From the NCBI GenBank assembly GCA_041695085.1, contig JBGFRO010000023.1:87091-151090 (forward strand): a stretch of 64,000 nt of DNA. The letters run 5' to 3'. This document shows, piece by piece, positions 46,172 through 55,100 of this stretch. Every line of letters begins with the position of its first letter. Position 1 is the stretch's first letter. This DNA is from DYFT01 sp041695085. Its GTDB lineage: Bacteria; Bacteroidota; Ignavibacteria; UBA10030. The notes below the pieces were generated by a model, which saw nothing but the letters and a program-made list of their open reading frames with translations, made no database searches and was not told the DNA's origin. Made by a program: the position numbers and the translations under genes.

Positions 46172-48301
46172 TCAAAGATACGTATTTTCTTTCAGATTGA
46201 GAAGGCGCATGCCATTGAGGACGACCAGAAGTGCCACCCCGTCATCTGCCAGAATGGCCAGCCACAAAGTGCTCCATCCCAGAGCCCCTAAGATGAGAAA
46301 GACAAGCTTCGTGCCGAGTGCAAGAACGATGTTTTGTTTGATGATTGCAAGGGCTTTTTTGCCTAAGCGGATTGCGTGTGGAATGCGAAGGATGTTATCG
46401 GACATCAACACGACGTCTGCGGTTTCCAGTGCTGTATCCGATCCAATTCCCCCCATCGCAATACCGACATCTGCCGCCGCAAGTGCCGGCGCGTCGTTGA
46501 TGCCATCCCCCACCATTGCTACCTTCCGGTAGGTCGACTGCAGGGATCGAATCACTTCCAGTTTGTGCTCAGGAAGGAGCTCCGCCCGCGCTTCATCGAA
46601 TCCGAGCTCGCGCGCGACCGATTCGGCAATGAGCCGGTTGTCACCGCTGAGAAGGATGGTGTGTTCAATGCCAAGGGAGTGAAGCCGTTGAAGAGTCGCT
46701 CGTGCATCCTTCCGTACTCGGTCCGCAATGGCGATGACTCCTAACACGCTTTCGGAGTCGGCAAGCAGCACCACCGTCTTTCCTTGTTGTTCGAGCCTCT
46801 GCAACGCTTCTTCGATGCGTGGTGAGCAGACTCCCATTTCCTCAACGAGCTGATGATTCCCCACCACATACTCCCGTCCGTTCAACGTTGTTCGTATTCC
46901 TTTGCCGGTGATGGCGAAGAAGTCCCCGGAACGGAGTGTGGAGAGATCAATCCCTTCCTCGAGCGCCTTGCGCACCAACGCATCGGCGAGGTGATGTTCC
47001 GATTTGAGTTCGGCGGCTGCGACAAGTTGAAGAATGTCGCGGGGAGACAGCGAGTCGAGCGGTACGACGTCGGTCACTTCGGGTTTTCCTTCCGTCAGTG
47101 TCCCCGTCTTGTCGAAGGCTACGGCGCGCACATCAGCGAGCGCCTCCAGATGTTTACCTCCTTTGACGAGGATCCCGTGACGCGCCGCGTTCGTCATTGC
47201 ACTGACGATGGTCACGGGCGTCGAAATGACCAATGCGCATGGACATGCAATGACCAGGACGACGAGTGCTCGATAGAACCACTCGCTGAAGTCGCTGTGG
47301 AAGAGCAAGGGCGGAAGGAGCGTCATACCGATTGCGAGCGCAAAAACGGCGGGCGTGTAGACGTGCGCAAACCTTTCAATGAAAGATTGGAGAGGAGCCT
47401 TCTGGCTTTGTGCCTCCTCGATGAGGTGGACGATGCGCGCGAGGGTCGTGTCTGTCGACAGCCTCGTCACGCGGATCTCAAGTGCACCATGCTGATTGAG
47501 TGATCCGGCATAGACGGTGTCTCCCATTCCCTTGGGAACGGGCATCGATTCTCCGGTGATGGCGGCCTGATTGACAGCGGAGTACCCCGCAACTACTTCG
47601 CCGTCCATCGGAATTCTTTCTCCGGGTCGAACGACGATCACCTCTCCGACCCTCAGCTCTTCGACGGGAACAACTCTCTCCTTGCCATCGCGCTTGACAG
47701 AGGCGGTCTGTGGTGAAAGGGTGAGGAGGGATTGAATGGCCCGACGGCTACGGTCGAGACTCAACGATTCGAGAAGCAGCGAGATAGCGAACAGAAGGAT
47801 AACGGCGGCTCCCTCGGCATACTCACCTAAGAGAACGGCACCGATGGCAGCAACCGTCATCAGCGTGTTCATGTCGAGACGACGGCTTAAAATTGCTTTG
47901 ATACCCTTCCATGCGATTTGCCAGCCTCCAACCATCATCGAAGCAAGAAAGCCTGCGGTCGCTATGTAGGGAGGTAATTCTGCGACATGTGCCGCGAGGC
48001 CGGCAAGAAAGAATGCCGCGGCTGCAATTGTCGACATCAGGAGGATGCGATGCACGCGCGTGGTTTGTCGGAGGCCTGAGGATGTTACCTTGATGCCGGG
48101 GAGACCGGCCTCCTTGAGAAGGCGGAGGATGACTTCCTCACTGCAAGTGTGTCGGACCTTGAGTTTGTGCGAGACCACGTTGAACGCAAGCTCTTGGATA
48201 TCCTCACGCGGAGTGAGCTTCTTGCGGATCAGCGCTTCTTCAGTTGCGCAGCACAGATCGGGAATGATGAAGGTTGTTTCTTTTGTATCGGGAGCAGTCA
48301 T
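46172..48301 (-). CDS. Heavy-metal P1B-type ATPase (zinc/cadmium/lead efflux)
   Basis: A 709-residue inner-membrane pump. A cytosolic HMA-like domain (about 10-75) has the CCxxE motif (CCATE, 17-21), known from zinc ATPases, in place of the usual CxxC. Membrane helices start near 86. The actuator has TGES (249-252). The membrane ion site is CPC (353-355), the phosphorylated Asp is D397 in DKTGTLTE, and GDGINDAPALA lies near 610. The C-terminal part, with VLALGTKLVF and a later Asp in ILADDGVALLVVLN, fits the Zn/Cd class (K and D/G signatures of helices 7 and 8). Its ATG overlaps the stop of the SmtB-like repressor gene by 4 bp, so repressor and pump are one operon induced by metal. Confidence 0.95.
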   Translation of the reverse strand: MTAPDTKETTFIIPDLCCATEEALIRKKLTPREDIQELAFNVVSHKLKVRHTCSEEVILRLLKEAGLPGIKVTSSGLRQTTRVHRILLMSTIAAAAFFLAGLAAHVAELPPYIATAGFLASMMVGGWQIAWKGIKAILSRRLDMNTLMTVAAIGAVLLGEYAEGAAVILLFAISLLLESLSLDRSRRAIQSLLTLSPQTASVKRDGKERVVPVEELRVGEVIVVRPGERIPMDGEVVAGYSAVNQAAITGESMPVPKGMGDTVYAGSLNQHGALEIRVTRLSTDTTLARIVHLIEEAQSQKAPLQSFIERFAHVYTPAVFALAIGMTLLPPLLFHSDFSEWFYRALVVLVIACPCALVISTPVTIVSAMTNAARHGILVKGGKHLEALADVRAVAFDKTGTLTEGKPEVTDVVPLDSLSPRDILQLVAAAELKSEHHLADALVRKALEEGIDLSTLRSGDFFAITGKGIRTTLNGREYVVGNHQLVEEMGVCSPRIEEALQRLEQQGKTVVLLADSESVLGVIAIADRVRKDARATLQRLHSLGIEHTILLSGDNRLIAESVARELGFDEARAELLPEHKLEVIRSLQSTYRKVAMVGDGINDAPALAAADVGIAMGGIGSDTALETADVVLMSDNILRIPHAIRLGKKALAIIKQNIVLALGTKLVFLILGALGWSTLWLAILADDGVALLVVLNGMRLLNLKENTYL

Positions 48302-48669
48302 TGTTCGGAAATATGGCGGCTTGCCACACGAATCAGGTCTTCAATATGTTCATCGTCCAGTGAATAGAACACCATTTTGCCGTTCTTGCGGTGTTTCACG
48401 AGCCGCAGTGTTTTCAAGAGCCGCATTTGATGCGAGACGGCAGATTCGGATACCTGAAGAACTTGAGCGATATCGATCACGCACATCTCTTGCCGCGAAA
48501 GGGCCAGAACAATGCGCAGCCGTGTTGGATCCCTCAAGACGTCAAATGTCTCAGCCAGCGCCTGTATGGTCTCTTCGTCGGGCATCGTTTTTCGGGCAGC
48601 ATGGATGACATCCCGGTGACTATGGGGAGAGTGGTCTTTCACGCCAGTTCTCATGCATGAAGAAATCAT
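48298..48669 (-). CDS. SmtB/ArsR-family zinc-responsive repressor
   Basis: A 123-residue winged-helix repressor. Start ATG 48669 is placed just downstream of the palindromic operator; ATG 48654 is also possible, and the ATG at 48702 would lie upstream of it. The DNA-reading helix is VSESAVSHQMRLLKTLRLV. Near the C-terminus D106, H108, H119 and E122 have exactly the spacing of the zinc ligands in helix 5 of SmtB (D104, H106, H117, E120). C63 in EMCVID stands alone; the ELCVC pair of CadC/ArsR is absent. The N-terminus is His/Cys-containing (SSCMRTGVKDHSPHSH). It should repress itself and the downstream pump until zinc binds. Confidence 0.93.
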   Translation of the reverse strand: MISSCMRTGVKDHSPHSHRDVIHAARKTMPDEETIQALAETFDVLRDPTRLRIVLALSRQEMCVIDIAQVLQVSESAVSHQMRLLKTLRLVKHRKNGKMVFYSLDDEHIEDLIRVASRHISEQ

Positions 48670-48680
48670 TATGAAATAGC

Positions 48681-48694
48681 TGAACAATTGTTCA
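48681..48694. promoter_or_regulatory. SmtB/CadC-type operator palindrome
   Basis: TGAACAATTGTTCA is a perfect 14-bp palindrome 12 bp upstream of the repressor start. It matches the core of the 12-2-12 operators bound by SmtB, ZiaR and CadC (TGAACA-N2-n-TTCA with A/T-rich flanks). It therefore marks the metal-controlled promoter of the repressor-ATPase operon. Confidence 0.85.
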
Positions 48695-48765
48695 GCCATC
48701 AATTTAGAAGATTTTTCAAGGGAGTCAACTGCTGGCGCGAGCGGAACGTGGGGAGGGGAGGAGTG

Positions 48766-49617
48766 CTACGAGTTCTTGAGATACTCGGCTTTGGACTCTT
48801 CAGAAAGGATTTCGTTCATGCTCCCCGTTCGGTACCCCTGGAGATCGAGCGTGACGTAGACGAATCCGAGTTTCTTCAGTTCTTTCGTGATGTGCTCGCG
48901 CAGAGCGTCGTCGAAGAGGCGGTGGAATTCGGGGGGAGCGATTTCCAGCCGGGCCGTGCGTTCATCGTGGTGTCGTACGCGGAAGAAACGAAAACCGAGG
49001 TCCCGCATCATCGTTTCAGCTGTATCGATCTTCATGAGATTCTCCTTCGTAATGCCGAATCCGTAAGGGAAGCGGGAAGAGAGGCAGGCGAATGAGGGCT
49101 TGTCCCACGTCGGAATGCCAAGTTTGCGGGCTAGCGTCCGAACATCGGCTTTGGAGAAGCCGGCTTCAAGCAAAGGGGATCGTACCGCCTGCTCCGACTT
49201 TGCGCGCATGCCGGGTCGGAAATCACCAAGGTCATCGGTGATGGTACCATCGGCAATCCATTGTATTCCCTCCTCTCGGGCAATGGTATGGAGCTTCCCA
49301 AAGAGCTCCGTCTTGCAGAAATAACATCGGTCGGGAGGATTTTCTCTGAATTTCAGATTGTCGGTTTCTTCCGTATCGACGATGCGATAGCGACTGCCGA
49401 ACGATTCGGCGAGTTGAATGGCCTCTTCGAATTCACGCGTGGGATACGTGGCGGATCGACCGATGACCGCAAGCGCTCGGGGTCCCAATTCCTCCGTTGC
49501 GACTTTCATGAGCAGCGTGCTGTCGATGCCGCCGGAGAATCCGATCACGACGCTGCCGAGCTCGCGCACCAGAGCTCGCAATCTCGCTTCCTTCATTTGA
49601 AGTTCTGTTGTAATCAT
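48766..49617 (-). CDS. larE: ATP-dependent sacrificial sulfur transferase LarE (nickel-pincer cofactor synthesis)
   Basis: A 283-residue PP-loop enzyme. ATG 49617 is chosen because the family begins just ahead of the PP-loop GFSGGIDST (26-34). GRSATYPTREFEEA, NPPDRCYFCKTELF (C98, C101), GTITDDLGDFRPGMRA, VRSPLLEAGFSKADVR and WDKPSFACLSSRFPYG are family signatures. C178 in ACLSSR corresponds to the cysteine that gives up its sulfur in the Lactobacillus enzyme. The reaction adenylates the cofactor precursor and transfers sulfur to it; the final cofactor serves lactate racemase and related enzymes. larA, larB and larC are not in the window. It lies 52 bp after aroE on the same strand. Confidence 0.93.
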   Translation of the reverse strand: MITTELQMKEARLRALVRELGSVVIGFSGGIDSTLLMKVATEELGPRALAVIGRSATYPTREFEEAIQLAESFGSRYRIVDTEETDNLKFRENPPDRCYFCKTELFGKLHTIAREEGIQWIADGTITDDLGDFRPGMRAKSEQAVRSPLLEAGFSKADVRTLARKLGIPTWDKPSFACLSSRFPYGFGITKENLMKIDTAETMMRDLGFRFFRVRHHDERTARLEIAPPEFHRLFDDALREHITKELKKLGFVYVTLDLQGYRTGSMNEILSEESKAEYLKNS

Positions 49618-49669
49618 CGGGTACGTGTCATTCGTCAGGCGATGAAATCGAATTGTGTGATTGCTCCCT

Positions 49670-50515
49670 TTAGGAAAGAGCTTCGAGCAAGAGCGGCCGG
49701 AGGTGGTCGATGGGCATCTGTGCACCGGTCCATATCTTGCACGCGCGCGCGCCTTGATGAAGAAGCATGTCAAGTCCGGCAACCGTCTTCGCACCTGAGG
49801 CGGCGGCACGCCGGAGCAATTTAGTTTCTCGAGGAGTATAAATCAAGTCGATTACTGCCTGGTCGGAGCGAAAAGATATTTCGTCAGGAACCGGCGAATC
49901 CTCGACGCGCGGATACATCCCCACAGGTGACGTATTAACGACAACGGAGGCAGCGTCGATTTCTCGTCGAAATGCTTCATGAGATGCGTCAGCTGATCGG
50001 AGAGGGACATTCGGAGAGAGAGCCTGGAAGCGATCTGCAAGATCGAGTGCGCGTGAGAGGGTTCGTGTTATTACCGTAACTTGAGCTGGTTGGAACGAAG
50101 TCAGCAAAGTGTACAGCACAGCGCGCGCTGAGCCCCCGGCTCCAATCATCAGCACTGCTCGTCCATCGATCCTTTCGCGCAACGGTTCGATCAAACGAAG
50201 CGCCCCGTATGCGTCCGTATTGTATCCTTGGAGCTTATTCTGCTTGATCGAGACGGTGTTCACGGCGCCGATCTTCGCGGCTGCCGGTTCAAGCGTGTCG
50301 AGCAAGGTCATGATAGCTTCTTTGTGGGGGACCGTCACATTGAAGCCAGAGAATCCCGCCCGGACGAGTTCGTCGACGCGCTCCTGAAGTCGATCCGGCT
50401 CAACATCGACCGCTTCATACGACGCCTCGAGTGCGAGTTGCTTAAACGTCTCGCCATACATCAACGGCGACAAAGTGTGTGAGATCGGATGACCGATGAT
50501 GCAAAAACGTTTCAT
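49670..50515 (-). CDS. aroE: Shikimate dehydrogenase
   Basis: A 281-residue NADPH-dependent enzyme reducing 3-dehydroshikimate to shikimate in aromatic amino-acid synthesis. Substrate-binding motif SHTLSP (12-17), catalytic K65 in NVTVPHKE, NT at 86-87 and D101 in GYNTDAYG are present. The NADP loop is GAGGSARA (125-132), with NTSPVGMYP further on, and the end has GLDMLLHQGARA with the conserved Gln. Length is typical. It probably forms a two-gene transcript with larE; the pairing has no obvious metabolic sense. Confidence 0.97.
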   Translation of the reverse strand: MKRFCIIGHPISHTLSPLMYGETFKQLALEASYEAVDVEPDRLQERVDELVRAGFSGFNVTVPHKEAIMTLLDTLEPAAAKIGAVNTVSIKQNKLQGYNTDAYGALRLIEPLRERIDGRAVLMIGAGGSARAVLYTLLTSFQPAQVTVITRTLSRALDLADRFQALSPNVPLRSADASHEAFRREIDAASVVVNTSPVGMYPRVEDSPVPDEISFRSDQAVIDLIYTPRETKLLRRAAASGAKTVAGLDMLLHQGARACKIWTGAQMPIDHLRPLLLEALS

Positions 50516-50684
50516 CTTTGAGTGCGAACTGTTGCATCAAGATACAAAGAAAGAATGCAATGTTCCGAGGAAACATCTCAAATATCTTAACTCCTTGCAA
50601 ACGAATTCGGTGTAAAGTCGAAGTCTTGGAGGGATTGCCTTGGTTGGCATTGCAAACCGTTCGAAGGCGAGGGTAAAGCTGAGA

Positions 50685-50701
50685 TAACCTTCGAAAGGTT
50701 A
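50685..50701 (-). terminator. Short hairpin downstream of the TPR gene
   Basis: TAACCTT-CGA-AAGGTTA is a perfect 7-bp stem 20 bp after the TPR stop codon, without a T-run. It resembles the ACCTTCG-type palindromes of the 27.3-27.8 kb array, so it may be a dispersed repeat rather than a terminator. Confidence 0.4.
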
Positions 50702-50720
50702 CGAGAAGGGAGAGGCAGTT

Positions 50721-52133
50721 CTACTTTCTTAGAAGTCGCTGAAAGGTGGGATCGTTTTTAAGGTCAGGAAAATCTTTCCTGAAGCGGCGTTTGAATTCCG
50801 GCTCGACGTCAAATGCAATGGCGAGCGAAGCGGCTGCCTTTGTGTAATCGTGCAGGAGAACATGAATTTTCGCAAGAGTGTAATGCGCCGGGGCGAAACG
50901 TTGAGCAATGGTGACGCATTGTTGCAGCGCCTCTTCGGCTTCCTTCACCTCCCCAATCTCGTACAATGTATCCCCATAATCGAACCATGCCTCAGCATTG
51001 TTGGGATCGAGCTGGAGCACCTTTTTATAGCTTTCGAGACTCTCCTCGATTCGTCCCAAATTGTATTCGGCATCGGCGCGGGCAAACCACAGCTCCGGGT
51101 AATCAGGCTGAAGGGCAAGTCCCGCTTTGTAATCCGTCAAGGCCTTTTTCGGATCCTCCAACGCATCAAAGCAGCAACCCCTCCCGAAGTACGACTCATA
51201 ATGTTGAGGATCGTACTTCAGAGCATTCGTGAATGCCCAAATAGCGTCGTTGTAAAGGCCAAGTTCTTCATAGGCATTTCCCAAATTATGCCATGCCGGC
51301 ACGTCCCCCGGTTCCAGCTGAAGCGTCTGTTTGAAGCAGGAGATGGCGTCGTACAGCCGTCCAAGATTTGCGTAGGCATTCCCCTTGTTGTACCACGCTG
51401 AAGGGAAGTCTTCACGAATGGCGATAGCCATATCGTAGCTCTCGATAGCGTTCAGATACTTCCCCATCCGGTTCAACACGATGCCTCGATTATACCAGGC
51501 GTTGTAGTTGTAGGGATCGCGATTCAGGTGCTCGTCATAGCATTTGACTGATTGCTCGAACTCTTCTAGGAAGTCATAGCAATAACCGAGTTCATACCAC
51601 GCATCGATATGTTCCGGGTTGATATCGAGGATGCGTCGGAAGATGTTGACCGCCTCCTTGAATCGCTCCATCTTCTCAAGCGTCACGCCCTTATGAAAAA
51701 GCGCTTCTTCGGAATTTGGTTCAAGTTCCAACGCCTCATTGAAAGAGGCGAGGGATTCCTCGGTCCGGTTCAAGTTGTCAAGCGTGATGCCTTGATTGAC
51801 GTAAATCTCGGCGTCGGTGGGATTGAGGCTCCGTGCTTTTTCGTAGCATGCGAGAGCTTCATCGTACCGGTAAAGGTTGTTCAAGATCATTCCTTTCCGT
51901 TGCCACGCGTCGCCGCTGAACGGCTCAAAGGAGAGCAGGCGGTCGACGAAGTGGAGCGCTTCTTCGAACTGCTCGTGTTCGAAATAGAACTGGATGATCT
52001 CTTCGAGGGCTTCGGTGTTGTTGATGTCTTTCTCGCCGTTCTTCAGTTGCTCGCGGAAGCGGCGGAGATCGTCATCGGCGCGGTCGTTGGGACGGGGGAG
52101 GGGATCGTCGTCGAAGTTATCAAAGTTCGGCAT
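50721..52133 (-). CDS. Tetratricopeptide-repeat protein
   Basis: A 470-residue protein with no signal peptide or membrane segment. After an acidic start (MPNFDNFDDDPLPRPNDRAD) about eleven to twelve consecutive 34-residue TPR units run from about residue 40 to the end (for example EALACYEKARSLNPTDAEIY, EALFHKGVTLEKMERFKEAV, AWYNKGNAYANLGRLYDAIS). Each has the W/L-G-Y-A-F-A-P pattern. Such solenoids bind other proteins. It is encoded divergently from yggS, with a 191-bp region between holding both promoters. Partner unknown; cytosolic by prediction. Confidence 0.93.
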   Translation of the reverse strand: MPNFDNFDDDPLPRPNDRADDDLRRFREQLKNGEKDINNTEALEEIIQFYFEHEQFEEALHFVDRLLSFEPFSGDAWQRKGMILNNLYRYDEALACYEKARSLNPTDAEIYVNQGITLDNLNRTEESLASFNEALELEPNSEEALFHKGVTLEKMERFKEAVNIFRRILDINPEHIDAWYELGYCYDFLEEFEQSVKCYDEHLNRDPYNYNAWYNRGIVLNRMGKYLNAIESYDMAIAIREDFPSAWYNKGNAYANLGRLYDAISCFKQTLQLEPGDVPAWHNLGNAYEELGLYNDAIWAFTNALKYDPQHYESYFGRGCCFDALEDPKKALTDYKAGLALQPDYPELWFARADAEYNLGRIEESLESYKKVLQLDPNNAEAWFDYGDTLYEIGEVKEAEEALQQCVTIAQRFAPAHYTLAKIHVLLHDYTKAAASLAIAFDVEPEFKRRFRKDFPDLKNDPTFQRLLRK

Positions 52134-52324
52134 CGATCGTGCGGTACTCCTCTCTCAAATTGATAAAACTGCTCGACGTCAATTAAGTAAAATTTGGAAT
52201 CGCAGTCAAGAAGACTTCCAACAGAGTAGGGAGGAGTTTCGGTAAGGAATGTTTGGCCTTGGGAAGGAACATTGATTGATTTTCGTGCAATCTTCGGGTA
52301 TATTCGAACCCTTAAGAACGCAGC

Positions 52325-53023
52325 ATGATCGCCGAGAACCTTGAAATCGTCCGAAAACGCATCCACGACGCGTGCCTGCGGTTCGGGCGAAGGCCGGAAG
52401 AAGTGATGCTGGTTGGAGTTACGAAGATGTTTGGTCCGGAACGGGTTCGGGAAGCGATCGATGCGGGATTGTTTGATTTCGGCGAAAACTACGTTCAGGA
52501 ACTGAGCCAGAAGCGAACTCAGGTGGCGGATGAACGAGCCCGATGGCACTTCATTGGTCATCTTCAATCGAATAAAGTAAAGTACATCGCCGGCTTCATC
52601 CATCTCATCCACTCGGTCGATAATGAGCGGGTGGCCGCGGAGATTCAAAAGCAGGGCTTGAAGGTTGGTCGGCGGATCGATGTCTTAGTCGAAGTCCATA
52701 CGACCGACGAGGCTACGAAATTCGGTGTGATGCCGGAAGCCACGGTGAATCTTGTGAGGTCGATTTCGAAATACGATCACGTACGCGTCCGGGGTTTGAT
52801 GACGATGGGGCCGTTTTCGGACGACCCGAACGACTCGCGTCCTTCCTTCCGGCAGCTGGTTGAACTCAAGAGAAAAATCGAACAGGAAGGAATCGACGGC
52901 CTAACGATGGAGCATCTCTCGATGGGAATGAGTCACGATTTCGAAGTTGCCATCGAAGAGGGCGCAACCATCGTTCGCATCGGCACTGCAATTTTTGGCA
53001 AACGGAACACCCAACTCACCTAA
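52325..53023 (+). CDS. YggS-family pyridoxal-phosphate homeostasis protein
   Basis: A 232-residue protein with the alanine-racemase-like barrel. K34 in LVGVTKMF is the PLP-binding lysine. GENYVQEL, WHFIGHLQSNKVKYI, SVDNERVA, RGLMTMGPF and LSMGMSHDFEVAI plus VRIGTAIFG are all diagnostic. The protein buffers PLP and affects amino-acid balance; it has no known enzymatic turnover. It begins the plus-strand block that continues with a DivIVA-domain gene, the neighbour it also has in many other bacteria (yggS next to division genes). Confidence 0.95.
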   Translation: MIAENLEIVRKRIHDACLRFGRRPEEVMLVGVTKMFGPERVREAIDAGLFDFGENYVQELSQKRTQVADERARWHFIGHLQSNKVKYIAGFIHLIHSVDNERVAAEIQKQGLKVGRRIDVLVEVHTTDEATKFGVMPEATVNLVRSISKYDHVRVRGLMTMGPFSDDPNDSRPSFRQLVELKRKIEQEGIDGLTMEHLSMGMSHDFEVAIEEGATIVRIGTAIFGKRNTQLT

Positions 53024-53040
53024 TCCGGTAGAACTGCGAC

Positions 53041-53157
53041 GAGATTGTCCAAAAAGTTCGAAGAACCGCATTGATATCTTCGAGTGTAGTCAAAAACCGG
53101 TGATTTTCGGAAACTCAATCTGGTCGGGACAGCGTCCCAACCTACATTTTGGACACC
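53041..53157. mobile_element. MITE-like element, family A, copy 3 (degenerate)
   Basis: GAGATTGTCCAAAAAGTTCG at the left and CCTACATTTTGGACACC at the right resemble copy 1 ends with G-to-C changes inside both arms (TGTCCAAAA / TTTTGGACA still pair). GTCGGGACAGCGTCCCAACC is the inner hairpin. It lies in the 171-bp gap between yggS and the DivIVA gene. Confidence 0.6.
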
Positions 53158-53194
53158 TTTGCACGTCGGGATGTACATCGTAGGAGAACATCTC

Positions 53195-53725
53195 ATGAAA
53201 ATCACACCGCTCGAAATCAAACGGCAGCAGTTCAAGAAGGTGATGCGCGGTTACGATCCGGTCGAGGTTGATACGTTCCTCGATATGCTCTCGCACGAAC
53301 TGGAAGATGTGTTGACGAAAAACAAGGCTCTCTCGGATCGCATTATCGAGCTTGAGACGCAGTTGAAGGACTACAAAAACATGGAGAAGACACTTCAACA
53401 AACACTTCTCCAAGCCCAGGAAACGAGCGGGAAAGAGATCGAGAACTCGCGGAAGGAGGCCGAGTTAATCGTACAGGAGGCCGAGTTAAAGGCATCGCAG
53501 ATCGTGGATAAGGCGCGCATGGATTTCGCCCGGATGAAGGAAGAGATCGCTAATCTGAAAGCCCGGAAGGAAAGTATCCTGAGCAGACTCAAAGTTCTCC
53601 TCGCCTCGGAAATCGACCTCATCAAAGCCCTCGAAATTGATGAAGAGGACTCCTCCAAACTCGACGCGTCGAAAGGAACCGGAAAAGATCACATTGAGAT
53701 TGACGAGATCCTTAAGAAGCTTTGA
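53195..53725 (+). CDS. DivIVA-domain coiled-coil protein
   Basis: A 176-residue protein from ATG 53195 with TAGGAGAA ahead of it. The N-terminal lipid-binding domain is clear: ITPLEIKRQQFKKVMRGYDP, then VEVDTFLDML. A long coiled coil covers about 35-140, with A/E-rich heptads (RKEAELIVQEAELKASQIVD) characteristic of DivIVA, and an acidic tail ends LKKL. DivIVA proteins bind negatively curved membrane at poles or septa and recruit partners. The family is best known from Gram-positives but also occurs in this group. It is 15 bp upstream of the purine nucleoside phosphorylase gene. Confidence 0.93.
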   Translation: MKITPLEIKRQQFKKVMRGYDPVEVDTFLDMLSHELEDVLTKNKALSDRIIELETQLKDYKNMEKTLQQTLLQAQETSGKEIENSRKEAELIVQEAELKASQIVDKARMDFARMKEEIANLKARKESILSRLKVLLASEIDLIKALEIDEEDSSKLDASKGTGKDHIEIDEILKKL

Positions 53726-53740
53726 GATCAGGGATCGACG

Positions 53741-54619
53741 ATGCCTTCCGACATCGCAATCCTTTCCACAAACGAACGACGTCAGGTGTCGATGACAGAT
53801 CTTCGCAAACAGATCGACGAAACGGTTGGTTTTATCCGGACCAAAACGAAATCCATGCCTCGCATTGGCATCATTTTGGGTACCGGTTTGGGTGGGCTTG
53901 CGCTGGAAATCGAAAAAGAGCTCGAGATCGAGTACGAGGAGATTCCGCACTTTCCCGTCTCCACGGTGGAGTCGCATCACGGAAGACTGATCTTCGGCAT
54001 CCTCTCAGGGAAACCGGTCGTGGCGATGCAGGGACGATTTCATTACTATGAAGGGTACTCGATGAAGCAGATCACGTTTCCGGTGCGAGCGATGAAGTTC
54101 CTGGGAGTGGAGACGCTTCTGATCTCCAACGCAGCCGGTGCATTGAACCCCTTGTTCAAAAAAGGGGACGTGATGTTGATGGTGGATCACATCAATCTTT
54201 TGGGAGACAATCCACTCATCGGTCCGAACGACGATTCGCTCGGCCCACGTTTTCCCGATATGTCGGAAGCCTACGATCGGGGACTGTTAGAGCTTGCAGA
54301 ACAAGCGGCGCTCGATTTGAAGATCAGAGTACAAAAAGGGGTGTACGTGGCGATGACGGGGCCGAATCTTGAAACGCGCTCCGAGTACCGCTTCCTACGC
54401 TACATCGGAGCGGATGCAGTAGGCATGTCGACAGTCCCTGAGAACATCGTTGCCGTTCATATGGGGATGAAAGTTTTCGGCGTGTCGATCATGACGGACG
54501 AATGTTTCCCTGATTCCCTCAAGCCGGTGACGCTCGAGGAGGTCATCGCCGTTGCCAATAAAGCCGAGCCGAGGATGACCGCGGTGATGAAGGAAGTGGT
54601 AAGGAGGATGAAGGTTTAG
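53741..54619 (+). CDS. Purine-nucleoside phosphorylase (trimeric, PNP/MTAP type)
   Basis: A 292-residue enzyme; ATG 53792 (MTDLRKQIDETVGFIR) is an equally likely start and matches the usual N-terminus of the family better. Phosphate-binding IILGTGLGG, VVAMQGRFHYYEGY, LISNAAGALNP, DHINLLGDNPL, GPNLETRSEYRFLRYIGADA and VGMSTVPE are present, as in the low-molecular-mass trimeric enzymes. It releases the purine base and ribose-1-phosphate in nucleoside salvage. With the nucleoside hydrolase at 37143 the window has two independent salvage routes. Confidence 0.95.
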   Translation: MPSDIAILSTNERRQVSMTDLRKQIDETVGFIRTKTKSMPRIGIILGTGLGGLALEIEKELEIEYEEIPHFPVSTVESHHGRLIFGILSGKPVVAMQGRFHYYEGYSMKQITFPVRAMKFLGVETLLISNAAGALNPLFKKGDVMLMVDHINLLGDNPLIGPNDDSLGPRFPDMSEAYDRGLLELAEQAALDLKIRVQKGVYVAMTGPNLETRSEYRFLRYIGADAVGMSTVPENIVAVHMGMKVFGVSIMTDECFPDSLKPVTLEEVIAVANKAEPRMTAVMKEVVRRMKV

Positions 54620-54690
54620 TTTTTCATTCGTAACTACTCAGCGTAGTATTGATGTGTAAACTGATTTCATCAAAAACACTGAGAAGACAG

Positions 54691-54757
54691 TAACCACAGA
54701 TTTCACAGATGAATTCAAAAAAAATAGTTCTGTGATAATCAGTGTCATCTGTGGTTA
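54691..54757. repeat. 67-bp inverted-repeat element (TAACCACAGAT ends)
   Basis: TAACCACAGAT (54691-54701) and ATCTGTGGTTA (54747-54757) are perfect 11-bp inverted ends. TCACAGATGAATTC inside adds a second partial arm. It occupies the 203-bp gap after the PNP gene. The same ACCACAGAT-type dispersed repeat is familiar from many environmental genomes. Non-coding. Confidence 0.7.
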
Positions 54758-54822
54758 TTCTTTTGTTCGCTGAGCAGTTACTTTCATTCTCTGGTTTGAG
54801 ATGATGGAGAAAAAACGAACGT

Positions 54823-55077
54823 ATGACTGATGAGCCCTACCATTCAGAAGTTGAAGTGACGAACATTTCTCAGCATGGCTGTTGGCTCCTTGTACGAGGA
54901 AAGGAGTTATTTTTGCCTTACAAAGATTTTCCGTGGTTTCAAAATGCTCAAGTGAGCGACATTCTGAATGTCGAAGAGCAAACTCCAGGCCATTTTTATT
55001 GGCCGTCGCTCGATGTCGATTTGAGTACGGAAATCATAGAACATCCTGAGCGATTTCCTCTCAAGTCGAAGAAGTAG
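54823..55077 (+). CDS. DUF2442-domain protein
   Basis: An 84-residue protein. VEVTNISQHGCWLLVRGKEL, then FLPYKDFPWFQNA, and FYWPSLDVDLSTEIIEHPER are the DUF2442 pattern. The family is often found next to a DUF4160 partner in a possible toxin-antitoxin pair; no DUF4160 frame is visible on either side here, so this copy is solitary. It is preceded by the inverted-repeat element at 54691 and followed 23 bp later by the DUF2905 gene. Cytosolic; function unknown. Confidence 0.85.
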   Translation: MTDEPYHSEVEVTNISQHGCWLLVRGKELFLPYKDFPWFQNAQVSDILNVEEQTPGHFYWPSLDVDLSTEIIEHPERFPLKSKK

Positions 55078-55100
55078 ATGATCGAATTTCGTAGCGCGCT

